From Pseudomonadota bacterium (GTDB lineage: Bacteria > Pseudomonadota > Gammaproteobacteria > Burkholderiales > Burkholderiaceae_C), in contig JAFECV010000061.1 in the NCBI GenBank assembly GCA_018241985.1, forward strand, positions 1 to 9,139: 9,139 nucleotides of DNA, in the 5' to 3' direction. A program made the position numbers and the translations under genes. Below, in pieces: positions 1 through 9,139 of this stretch (positions are counted from its first letter, which is position 1; the number at the start of each line of letters is the position of its first letter). Under the pieces are notes generated by a model. It was not told where the DNA came from and searched no databases. It was given only the letters and a program-made list of their open reading frames with translations.

Positions 1-1406
1 GCTTTGGTCCACGGCACCTTGTAGCGCGCGTCGCCGGACACCGCGTTGTCGTAGCTCCATTCGTGGATGCCCATCTTCTGCGACAGCAGGTTGACGTGCG
101 GCGCGGGGCGCTGGCGCGCATCCTCGCCGTGCAGCAGGCGGTCGATCGAGACCGCGGCCTCGTGGCCGTGCGCGACCGCGGTGATGATGTTCTTCGGTCC
201 CAGCGCGGCGTCACCGCCGAAGAACACGTGCGGCAGGCTGGACTGGAAGGTGCGGCGGTCGAGTACCGGCAGCCCGCCCTCGTCGAACGCGATGCCCGAG
301 GAGCGCTCGATCCAGGGAAATGCGTTCTCCTGCCCGACCGCGACCAGCACCTCGTCGCATTCGATCAGCACCTCGGGCTCGCCGGTGGGGACGAGCCGGC
401 GCCGCCCCTGCACGTCGCGCTCGGCGCGCACGATCTCGAAGCGCATGCCCGTGAGGCGCCCGCCCTCGTGCACGAACGCCTTGGGCACGTGGAAGTTGAT
501 GATCGGGATGCCTTCGTGCATCGCATCCTCCTTCTCCCACGGCGACGCCTTCATCTCGTCGAAGCCGCTGCGCACGACCACCTTGACATCACTGCTGCCC
601 AGCCGGCGCGCCGAGCGGCAGCAGTCCATCGCGGTGTTGCCGCCGCCGAGCACGATCACGCGCCTGGCCGTGCGCGTCACATGGCCGAACGAGACCGATG
701 CCAACCATTCGATGCCGATGTGGATGTGCTCGGCCGCCTCGCGGCGTCCGGGCAGATCGAGGTCGCGCCCGCGCGGCGCGCCGCAGCCGACGAACACCGC
801 GTCGAAACCCTGCGCCAGCAGCGCATGCATCGAATCGACGCGCTGCCCGGGCTGGAATTCGACCCCGAGGTTCAGCACGTAGCCGCATTCCTCGTCGATC
901 ACCGATTCCGGCAGCCGGAAATGCGGGATCTGCGTGCGCATGAAGCCGCCGGCCTTCGCCTCCTCGTCGAACACCGTGACCTGGTAGCCGAGCGGCGCCA
1001 GGTCGCGCGCCACCGTCAGCGACGCGGGGCCGGCGCCGACGCAGGCGATGCGCTTGCCCGCGCGGCGCTTGTCCGGCGGCACCGGCAGCGGCATGCGGTC
1101 GCGCACCGCGTCCTTCATGTCGGCCGCGACGCGCTTCAGGCGGCAGATCGCGACCGGCTCGGGCTTGGCGGCGTTCGCCTCCTCGACCCGGCCGCGCCGG
1201 CAGGCCGGCTCGCACGGGCGGTCGCAGGTGCGGCCCAGGATGCCCGGAAACACGTTGGACACCCAGTTGACCATGTACGCGTCGGTGTAGCGCCCCTGCG
1301 CGATCAGGCGGATGTACTCGGGAACCGGCGTATGGGCCGGGCAGGCCCATTGGCAGTCGACGACCTTGTGGAAGTACGACGGATTGGCGGTATCGGTAGG
1401 CTGCAA
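1..1406 (-). CDS. GltD-like FAD/NAD(P)H-dependent oxidoreductase with N-terminal Fe-S domain (partial, C-terminus outside window)
   Basis: 468 codons are visible, open to the window edge. The N-terminus carries the cysteine set of the GltD/dihydropyrimidine dehydrogenase-type Fe-S domain (Cys18, 22, 61, 65, 69). It is followed by an FAD-binding dinucleotide fold (VGAGPAS, residues 123-129), a second nucleotide fold for NAD(P)H (LGGGNTAMD, about 253-261), and the C-terminal FAD motif FGGDAALGPKNIITAVAHG. Family knowledge: such proteins pass electrons between NAD(P)H and an Fe-S partner, as in glutamate synthase small subunit. KorC of the NADP-linked 2-oxoglutarate:ferredoxin oxidoreductase described in Thauera is a longer relative type that may have this layout plus a C-terminal ferredoxin domain. 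The partner would be encoded beyond position 1, so the substrate is unknown. The start is TTG, because no ATG lies in frame upstream and an AAGGAG site sits 6 nt before it. The gene lies 181 bp after the epimerase gene and may be a separate transcription unit. The oxidoreductase class is secure; the specific role is not. Confidence 0.88.
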   Translation of the reverse strand, partial: MQPTDTANPSYFHKVVDCQWACPAHTPVPEYIRLIAQGRYTDAYMVNWVSNVFPGILGRTCDRPCEPACRRGRVEEANAAKPEPVAICRLKRVAADMKDAVRDRMPLPVPPDKRRAGKRIACVGAGPASLTVARDLAPLGYQVTVFDEEAKAGGFMRTQIPHFRLPESVIDEECGYVLNLGVEFQPGQRVDSMHALLAQGFDAVFVGCGAPRGRDLDLPGRREAAEHIHIGIEWLASVSFGHVTRTARRVIVLGGGNTAMDCCRSARRLGSSDVKVVVRSGFDEMKASPWEKEDAMHEGIPIINFHVPKAFVHEGGRLTGMRFEIVRAERDVQGRRRLVPTGEPEVLIECDEVLVAVGQENAFPWIERSSGIAFDEGGLPVLDRRTFQSSLPHVFFGGDAALGPKNIITAVAHGHEAAVSIDRLLHGEDARQRPAPHVNLLSQKMGIHEWSYDNAVSGDARYKVPWTK

Positions 1407-1412
1407 GACGGT

Positions 1413-1418
1413 CTCCTT
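1413..1418 (-). promoter_or_regulatory. Ribosome binding site fixing a TTG start
   Basis: AAGGAG on the minus strand lies 6 nt upstream of the TTG at 1404-1406. No ATG or GTG in a comparable position competes, so this site decides the start of the oxidoreductase. Confidence 0.75.
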
Positions 1419-1545
1419 GCGCCGTCCCGCAGTCAGGGTGACGGGCGCTGACAGTCTAAGCCGGCGCGCGGCCCGCCGCGCTGGGTGTATCCCGAACGTG
1501 GTCTTTTCGCATCAGCGTCAGTCTGGGCTCGAACGCGGCGTCCGA

Positions 1546-1573
1546 GCAGCCGGCCGCTGGCGCGACCGGCTGC
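1546..1573 (-). terminator. Possible GC-rich hairpin downstream of the epimerase gene
   Basis: GCAGCCGG and its perfect complement CCGGCTGC (8-bp arms, 12-nt loop) begin 14 nt after the mce stop codon. No T-tract follows on the minus strand, so this is not a standard intrinsic terminator. It may be a 3'-end stabilising hairpin, a Rho-associated structure, or chance in GC-rich DNA. Confidence 0.3.
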
Positions 1574-1587
1574 GACGACCCGAGCCT

Positions 1588-2045
<458 letters not shown>

Positions 2046-2049
<4 letters not shown>

Positions 2050-3073
2050 GCGCAGGATTCCTCGTTCGCCACCCGGCGGGCCTTCAGGCCCAGCTTGCGC
2101 AGCAGTTGAACGTCCGTCTCGACGTCGGGGTTGCCGGTGACCAGCAGCTTGTCGCCATAGAAGATCGAATTGGCGCCGGCCAGGAAGCACAGCGCTTGCA
2201 CCGCCTCGCCCAGTTGCTGGCGCCCGGCCGACAGGCGCACCCGCGCCTTCGGCATGGTGATGCGCGCCACCGCGATCATGCGCACGAAGTCGAGCGGATC
2301 GATGGGCTCCGAATCGGCCAGCGGCGTGCCGGGCACCCGCACCAGGCTGTTGATCGGCACCGACTCCGGGTAGGGCTCGAGGTTGGCCAGCTGTGCAATC
2401 AGGCCCGCGCGGTGCACCGGCGTCTCGCCCATGCCCACGATGCCGCCGCAGCACACGCTGATGCCGGCCGCGCGCACGTGCGCAAGCGTGTCGAGCCGGT
2501 CCTGGTAGACGCGCGTGCTCACCACGTCGCCGTAGTACTCGGGCGCGGTGTCGAGGTTGTGGTTGTAGTAGTCCAGGCCGGCCGCGCGCAGCTGCCGGGC
2601 CTGGTCCGCCTCGAGCATGCCGAGCGTGGCGCAGGTCTGCAGGCCCAGATCCTTCACGGCCGCGACGAGCGCCGCCACCTTCTCGACATCGCGGTCCCTG
2701 GGCGCGCGCCAGGCGGCGCCCATGCAAAAGCGCGTGGCGCCGGCGGCCTTGGCGGCCCGTGCGGCGCCCACGACCTCGTCGACCTCCATCAGCTTGCCCG
2801 CCTTCACGCCGGTGTCGAACTCGGCCGACTGGGGACAGTAGCCGCAGTTCTCCGGGCAGCCGCCGGTCTTGACCGACAGCAGCGTGGCCAGTTCGATGTC
2901 GCCCTCGGGGAAATGGGCGCGGTGCACCGTCTGCGCTTCGAACAGCAGGTCGTTCAGCGGCTGGTCCAGCAACGCCTGCACCGCTTCGACGGACCAGCGT
3001 CGCGCCGGCGCCACCGCGCGTGCCGGCCGATGCACGGTCACCGGCTGAACGGCGTCCGGACCGCTGGCGCCCA

Positions 3074-3074
<1 letters not shown>
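2046..3074 (-). CDS. bioB: Biotin synthase
   Basis: This 342-residue radical SAM enzyme inserts sulfur into dethiobiotin to make biotin. The SAM-cluster motif CPENCGYC gives Cys73, Cys77 and Cys80. The [2Fe-2S] ligands are Cys117 (FCMGAAWR), Cys148, Cys208 and Arg280 (RLSAGR). All seven sit exactly 20 residues after their E. coli counterparts (53/57/60/97/128/188/260), so the protein is full length and intact, with a 20-residue longer N-terminus. YYNHNLDT and GGIVGMGE are further family signatures. The start ATG shares one base with the pccA stop (TGATG) and has GGAG 8 nt upstream. The 3' end overlaps mce by four bases. Its position directly behind the gene for a biotin-carrying subunit suggests that cofactor supply is made with the enzyme that uses it. 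No other biotin-synthesis genes are in the window. Confidence 0.97.
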
Positions 3075-5122
<2,048 letters not shown>

Positions 5123-5130
5123 GGTCACTA

Positions 5131-5134
5131 CTCC
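5131..5134 (-). promoter_or_regulatory. Ribosome binding site deciding the pccA start
   Basis: GGAG (within GAGGAG) on the minus strand is 8 nt from the ATG at 5120-5122 but only 2 nt from the in-frame GTG at 5126-5128. The spacing selects the ATG. Confidence 0.75.
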
Positions 5135-5144
5135 TCGGTCCTGA

Positions 5145-6677
<1,533 letters not shown>

Positions 6678-6716
6678 GATGTCCCTCTGTTCGGTTACTA
6701 CGAAATCAATAGCGAA
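6678..6716 (-). other. meaB-pccB spacer with AT-rich imperfect repeat
   Basis: This 39-bp spacer contains GCTATTGATTTCGTAG on the minus strand, an imperfect palindrome much more AT-rich than its surroundings, followed by the pccB ribosome binding site (GAGGGA). It resembles the GCTATT palindrome in the mutase gene at 9085-9105. Such short AT-rich palindromes recur in Comamonadaceae genomes as far as I recall; this is unverified. Confidence 0.35.
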
Positions 6717-7727
6717 CTATGCGTATTCCGCCTTCGCTTCCAGCAGTTTTCTTGCTGCGGTCGAGGCCGCGACCCGGCCCTGCTCGACGTCCGCGGTCAG
6801 CTGCGGCAGCAGCGCGCGCACCTGCGCATTGTGGCGGAACGCTTCCTTCAGCCCAGCGTCGATGCGCTCCCACATCCAGGCGATCGCCTGGTGCCTGCGT
6901 CGCTCGGCCAGCGCGCCGCTCGCCTCGAGCGCACGGCGGAATTCGGAGACCGTGCTCCAGAACCGGTCCAGACCGTCGCCGGTCAGCGCGGAGAGGCGCA
7001 GCACCTGCGATTGCGCCTGGTGGACCGATGCCGCGCCCTGCCCCGCGTGCAGCGGCCCATGGCGCCGGAGCAGGCGCAGCGCGCCCGCGATCTGCGCCTC
7101 GGCGCGCGTAGCCGCCGCCGGGTCGGTGTCGGCCTTGTTGATCACGACCAGGTCGGCCAGCTCCATCACGCCCCGCTTGATCGCCTGCAGGTCGTCGCCG
7201 GCATTGGGCAGTTGCAGCAGCACGTACATGTCGGTCATGCCGGCCACCGCGGTCTCGGACTGGCCGACGCCGACCGTCTCGACGATCACGATGTCGAAGC
7301 CCGCCGCCTCGCACACCAGCATCGCCTCGCGCGTCTTGTCGGCGACGCCGCCCAGCGTGCCGCCGCTGGGGCTGGGCCGGATGTAGGCGTGCTCCTCGGC
7401 CGAGAGCTTCTCCATCCGCGTCTTGTCGCCGAGGATCGAGCCGCCCGACAGGCTGGACGATGGATCGACCGCCAGCACCGCGACCCGGTGCCCCTCTCCG
7501 ATCAGCATCATGCCGAGCGCCTCGATGAAGGTGCTCTTGCCGACCCCCGGCGCGCCGCTGATGCCGAGACGAAACGAATGGCCGGTGTGCGGCAGCAGCG
7601 CCGTCAGCAGTTCGTCCGCCTGCGCGCGGTGATCGACGCGGGTCGATTCGAGCAGCGTGATCGCCTTGGCAACGGCACGGCGCTGGGCCATCGGGGCTGC
7701 GGCGTCGAGCACGAGATCAGGCTGCAT
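6717..7727 (-). CDS. meaB: MeaB-type GTPase, methylmalonyl-CoA mutase chaperone (ArgK family)
   Basis: This 336-residue G3E-family P-loop GTPase associates with methylmalonyl-CoA mutase, gates adenosylcobalamin loading and protects or rescues the enzyme from inactivation. The P-loop is GAPGVGKST (58-66). VDPSSSLSGGSILGDKTRM (87-105) and ETVGVGQSE (150-158) are the family's switch regions. NKAD (197-200) is the guanine-recognition motif. The C-terminal helical part (from about 270) is the MeaB dimerisation arm. The length is normal for the family and no motif is damaged. The ATG at 7727 has AAGGGG about 6 nt upstream. In this operon meaB would be expected right behind the mutase gene; here a vapBC pair separates them, ending 30 bp before meaB. 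The older name ArgK (arginine transport kinase) is a misnomer for this family. Confidence 0.96.
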   Translation of the reverse strand: MQPDLVLDAAAPMAQRRAVAKAITLLESTRVDHRAQADELLTALLPHTGHSFRLGISGAPGVGKSTFIEALGMMLIGEGHRVAVLAVDPSSSLSGGSILGDKTRMEKLSAEEHAYIRPSPSGGTLGGVADKTREAMLVCEAAGFDIVIVETVGVGQSETAVAGMTDMYVLLQLPNAGDDLQAIKRGVMELADLVVINKADTDPAAATRAEAQIAGALRLLRRHGPLHAGQGAASVHQAQSQVLRLSALTGDGLDRFWSTVSEFRRALEASGALAERRRHQAIAWMWERIDAGLKEAFRHNAQVRALLPQLTADVEQGRVAASTAARKLLEAKAEYA

Positions 7728-7757
7728 GCGCCGCCCCTTCCGAATGAACCGGGACCC

Positions 7758-8162
7758 TCATGCTGTCCAATCCTCGATCCGCAGTCCCTCGATGCGCTCG
7801 AACTCGCGCACGTTGTGCGTGACGACCACGCCGTCCTCGGCCAGCGCCTGGCATCCGATCAGCAGGTCGATTGCACCGATGGGCGTACCGGCAGTACGCA
7901 GCCGTGCCCACTGGCGGCCGTAATGCCAGACGGCCTCCGGTCCCCACGGTTCCTGCACGTACAGCCCCATCGCCTGCTCCAGCCAGCGCCTGTTGTGTTC
8001 GACTCGCTGGCTGCGCATCACGCCGCTGGCCAGTTCCGCGGCCACCAGCGACGAAATGACCATGGCCTCCGGCTCGACCGCGCGCATGCGCGCCAGTACT
8101 TGCGGATGCTGCTTCTGCCACGCGTAGATGCAGATGTTGGTGTCGAGGAAGTAGCGCGACAT
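7758..8162 (-). CDS. vapC: VapC-type PIN-domain ribonuclease toxin
   Basis: This 134-residue PIN-domain protein belongs to the VapC toxins, which are Mg-dependent RNases that cut tRNA or rRNA and stop growth when freed from VapB. The acidic active-site residues are present: Asp7 in YFLDTN, Glu43 in AAELASG, and Asp99 in GAIDLLIG. The late motif reads THNVREFERIEGLRIEDW (115-132), where many relatives have TNN, so His116 replaces an Asn; the later Asn117 is kept. The protein therefore looks catalytically intact. The ATG at 8162 is 4 nt after the vapB stop, as is usual for coupled toxin genes. An ATG 19 codons upstream lies inside vapB and would add a non-conserved extension. The RNA target cannot be read from sequence. 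Confidence 0.94.
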   Translation of the reverse strand: MSRYFLDTNICIYAWQKQHPQVLARMRAVEPEAMVISSLVAAELASGVMRSQRVEHNRRWLEQAMGLYVQEPWGPEAVWHYGRQWARLRTAGTPIGAIDLLIGCQALAEDGVVVTHNVREFERIEGLRIEDWTA

Positions 8163-8166
8163 GGTC

Positions 8167-8421
8167 TCAATCGAAATCCGGCGGATCGCGCGGCGGTGTG
8201 CGGTCGCGCTCGATTTCATCCGGCATGCCTTCGAACCGTCCCAGTACCTCCTGCAGTTGCTCCCACCACTCTTCTCGGGTGCGGTGGCGCGGGCGCAGGA
8301 TCACGCCATCGCCTATCCGCTCGACCGTCACCTCGTCCGTGTCGAAACGGAATTCCCTGGGCAGGCGCACGGCCTGGCTACGGCCGTTCATGAAGACTTT
8401 GGCGATGGCAGGATCGGACAC
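8167..8421 (-). CDS. vapB: VapB-type antitoxin with AbrB/SpoVT-like DNA-binding N-terminus
   Basis: This 84-residue antitoxin has an N-terminal swapped-hairpin DNA-binding domain typified by [20 protein letters not shown] (7-26). [15 protein letters not shown] strand region and a charged helical C-terminal tail (45-84) would wrap the toxin. It neutralises VapC and, with it, normally represses its own operon by binding a palindrome at the promoter; such a palindrome lies just upstream at 8438-8470. I choose the GTG at 8421, because GGAGG sits 6 nt before it and [13 protein letters not shown] is the usual beginning. The ATG at 8454 lies inside the palindrome, would add 11 atypical residues, and lacks a ribosome binding site. 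The vapC gene follows 4 nt later. Confidence 0.92.
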   Translation of the reverse strand: MSDPAIAKVFMNGRSQAVRLPREFRFDTDEVTVERIGDGVILRPRHRTREEWWEQLQEVLGRFEGMPDEIERDRTPPRDPPDFD

Positions 8422-8427
8422 GGTTGG

Positions 8428-8432
8428 CCTCC
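8428..8432 (-). promoter_or_regulatory. Ribosome binding site deciding the vapB GTG start
   Basis: GGAGG on the minus strand, 6 nt from the GTG at 8419-8421. It rules against the upstream in-frame ATG at 8452-8454. Confidence 0.8.
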
Positions 8433-8437
8433 GAATT

Positions 8438-8470
8438 TCAATGGTATATATCAATGATATATACCATTGA
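8438..8470. promoter_or_regulatory. Perfect 33-bp palindrome, probable VapB/VapBC operator
   Basis: The arms TCAATGGTATATATCA and TGATATATACCATTGA are exact reverse complements (16 bp each) around a single central base at 8454. The element fills most of the 49-bp mutase-vapB spacer, beginning at the base after the mutase stop codon. It covers the -10 hexamer and most of the spacer of the predicted vapBC promoter, the standard place for toxin-antitoxin autorepression. It is strikingly AT-rich in GC-rich surroundings. It could also fold as an RNA hairpin in read-through transcripts. Confidence 0.85.
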
Positions 8471-8482
8471 TCAGGCGGTCAA
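8454..8482 (-). promoter_or_regulatory. Predicted sigma70-type promoter of vapBC
   Basis: On the minus strand TTGACC (8477-8482) is followed after 17 bp by TATCAT (8454-8459); each hexamer matches 5 of 6 consensus bases with optimal spacing. The -35 element lies in the last codons of the mutase gene. It reads into vapBC and could continue into meaB-pccB-pccA-bioB-mce, as no terminator is seen after vapC. Confidence 0.7.
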
Positions 8483-9139
8483 ACTGGCCTTGATCTGCTC
8501 GAGCACGTCCTTCGCGCAGGCCGGGATCGGCGTGCCGGGGCCGTAGATGCCTTTCACGCCCGCGTCGTACAGGAAGCCGTAGTCCTGCTGCGGGATCACG
8601 CCGCCGACGAACACGACGATGTCGCCGCCGCCCTGATCGCGCAGTGCCTGGATGATCGCCGGCACCAGCGTCTTGTGACCGGCGGCGAGCGTGCTGATGC
8701 CGACCGCGTGCACGTCGTTCTCGATCGCCTGGCGCGCGCATTCCTCGGGCGTCTGGAACAGCGGGCCGATGTCGACGTCGAAGCCGAGGTCGGCGAACGC
8801 GGTCGCCACCACCTTGGCACCGCGGTCGTGGCCGTCCTGGCCCAGTTTTGCGACCATCACACGCGGTCGGCGGCCCTCGCTTTCCGCGAACGCGGCGATC
8901 TCGCCTTTGAGCTTTTCCCAGCCCTCGGCCGAATCGTACGCGGCTGCATAGACACCGCTCACCATCTGCGTTTCGGCGCGATGGCGCCCGAACACTTTCT
9001 CCATGGCCGACGATACCTCGCCCACAGTCGCGCGCGCGCGCATCGCGTCTATGCTCGCGGCGAGCAGATTGCCCTGCCCCGACGATGCTATTGAAATAAT
9101 AGCATTCAATGCGCTTTGCACCTTCGCCTTATCGCGATT
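8471..9139 (-). CDS. scpA: Methylmalonyl-CoA mutase, C-terminal part with B12-binding domain (partial)
   Basis: The last 222 residues are visible; the N-terminal catalytic barrel lies beyond position 9139. The enzyme isomerises (R)-methylmalonyl-CoA to succinyl-CoA with adenosylcobalamin. The visible part starts at the end of the barrel/linker region ([33 protein letters not shown]) and contains the whole cobalamin domain. [12 protein letters not shown] holds the lower-ligand His (codon 8828-8830), followed by [23 protein letters not shown] and GIYGPGT. Both halves match the large, catalytically competent subunit rather than a degenerate small subunit. Whether it works as a homodimer or has a small-subunit partner cannot be seen here. 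The reading frame is open to the edge; a GTG at 9121 is internal, not a start. It ends directly next to the vapBC operator palindrome. Confidence 0.95.
   Translation of the reverse strand, partial: NRDKAKVQSALNAIISIASSGQGNLLAASIDAMRARATVGEVSSAMEKVFGRHRAETQMVSGVYAAAYDSAEGWEKLKGEIAAFAESEGRRPRVMVAKLGQDGHDRGAKVVATAFADLGFDVDIGPLFQTPEECARQAIENDVHAVGISTLAAGHKTLVPAIIQALRDQGGGDIVVFVGGVIPQQDYGFLYDAGVKGIYGPGTPIPACAKDVLEQIKASLTA
9085..9105. repeat. AT-rich 8-bp inverted repeat inside the mutase gene
   Basis: ATGCTATT and AATAGCAT flank a 5-nt loop (GAAAT). The stretch encodes the NAIISIA residues before NLL and is clearly more AT-rich than the rest of the gene. By eye the protein has the normal length here, so it is not an obvious insertion. 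Confidence 0.55.

Larger units (their letters stand above)
1407..1587. other. Intergenic gap between operon end and oxidoreductase gene
   Basis: This 181-bp gap holds a GC-rich inverted repeat close to the epimerase stop and the ribosome binding site of the oxidoreductase. I see no convincing coding sequence in it, and no promoter with both hexamers recognisable. It is by far the longest intergenic stretch in the window and is the likely boundary between two transcription units. Confidence 0.6.

Noticed and set aside
63..1451. Plus-strand open frame of 462 codons opposite the oxidoreductase
   Set aside because: The minus-strand frame contains clear Fe-S, FAD and NAD(P)H motifs, while the plus-strand translation is compositionally biased with no motifs.
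1453..1458. TAGACT on the minus strand as a -10 box for the oxidoreductase
   Set aside because: Only 4 of 6 bases match, and no acceptable -35 hexamer lies 16-18 bp upstream.
8163..8219. Upstream ATG start for vapC at 8219
   Set aside because: It would overlap vapB by 53 bp and add 19 residues before the conserved YFLDTN beginning of PIN toxins.
8422..8454. Upstream ATG start for vapB at 8454
   Set aside because: It lies in the operator palindrome, near or before the likely transcript start, and has no ribosome binding site. The GTG at 8421 has GGAGG at ideal spacing and gives the usual antitoxin N-terminus.

Overview
The window is GC-rich bacterial DNA in which every gene lies on the minus strand, so transcription runs from position 9139 towards position 1. 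Strong GC bias at third codon positions, the protein sequences and the gene order suggest a betaproteobacterium of the order Burkholderiales, perhaps Comamonadaceae. The family-level call comes from memory of similar operons and was not tested by a search.

The core is a propionyl-CoA to succinyl-CoA (methylmalonyl-CoA pathway) operon. In transcription order it holds: the C-terminal part of methylmalonyl-CoA mutase (8471-9139, N-terminus outside the window); a VapBC toxin-antitoxin pair (7758-8421); the mutase chaperone GTPase MeaB (6717-7727); the carboxyltransferase subunit PccB (5145-6677); the biotin-carrying alpha subunit PccA (3074-5122); biotin synthase BioB (2046-3074); and a small VOC-fold protein that is probably methylmalonyl-CoA epimerase (1588-2049). 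PccAB carboxylates propionyl-CoA, the epimerase inverts the product, the B12-dependent mutase makes succinyl-CoA, MeaB protects the mutase, and BioB makes the biotin that PccA carries. Junctions are tight: pccA/bioB share one base (TGATG) and bioB/mce share four (ATGA).

After a 181-bp gap comes a separate minus-strand gene (1-1406, C-terminus outside the window). It starts with TTG and encodes a GltD-like FAD/NAD(P)H oxidoreductase with an N-terminal Fe-S cysteine domain.

The most unusual part is 7758-8482. A VapBC module sits between the mutase and its chaperone. It is preceded by a perfect 33-bp palindrome that starts at the base after the mutase stop codon and overlaps a good sigma70-type promoter (TTGACC, 17-bp spacer, TATCAT). 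This promoter reads towards meaB and pccBA, so the toxin-antitoxin operator could influence the downstream propionate genes. I found no RNA genes, CRISPR array, insertion sequence or clear intrinsic terminator.
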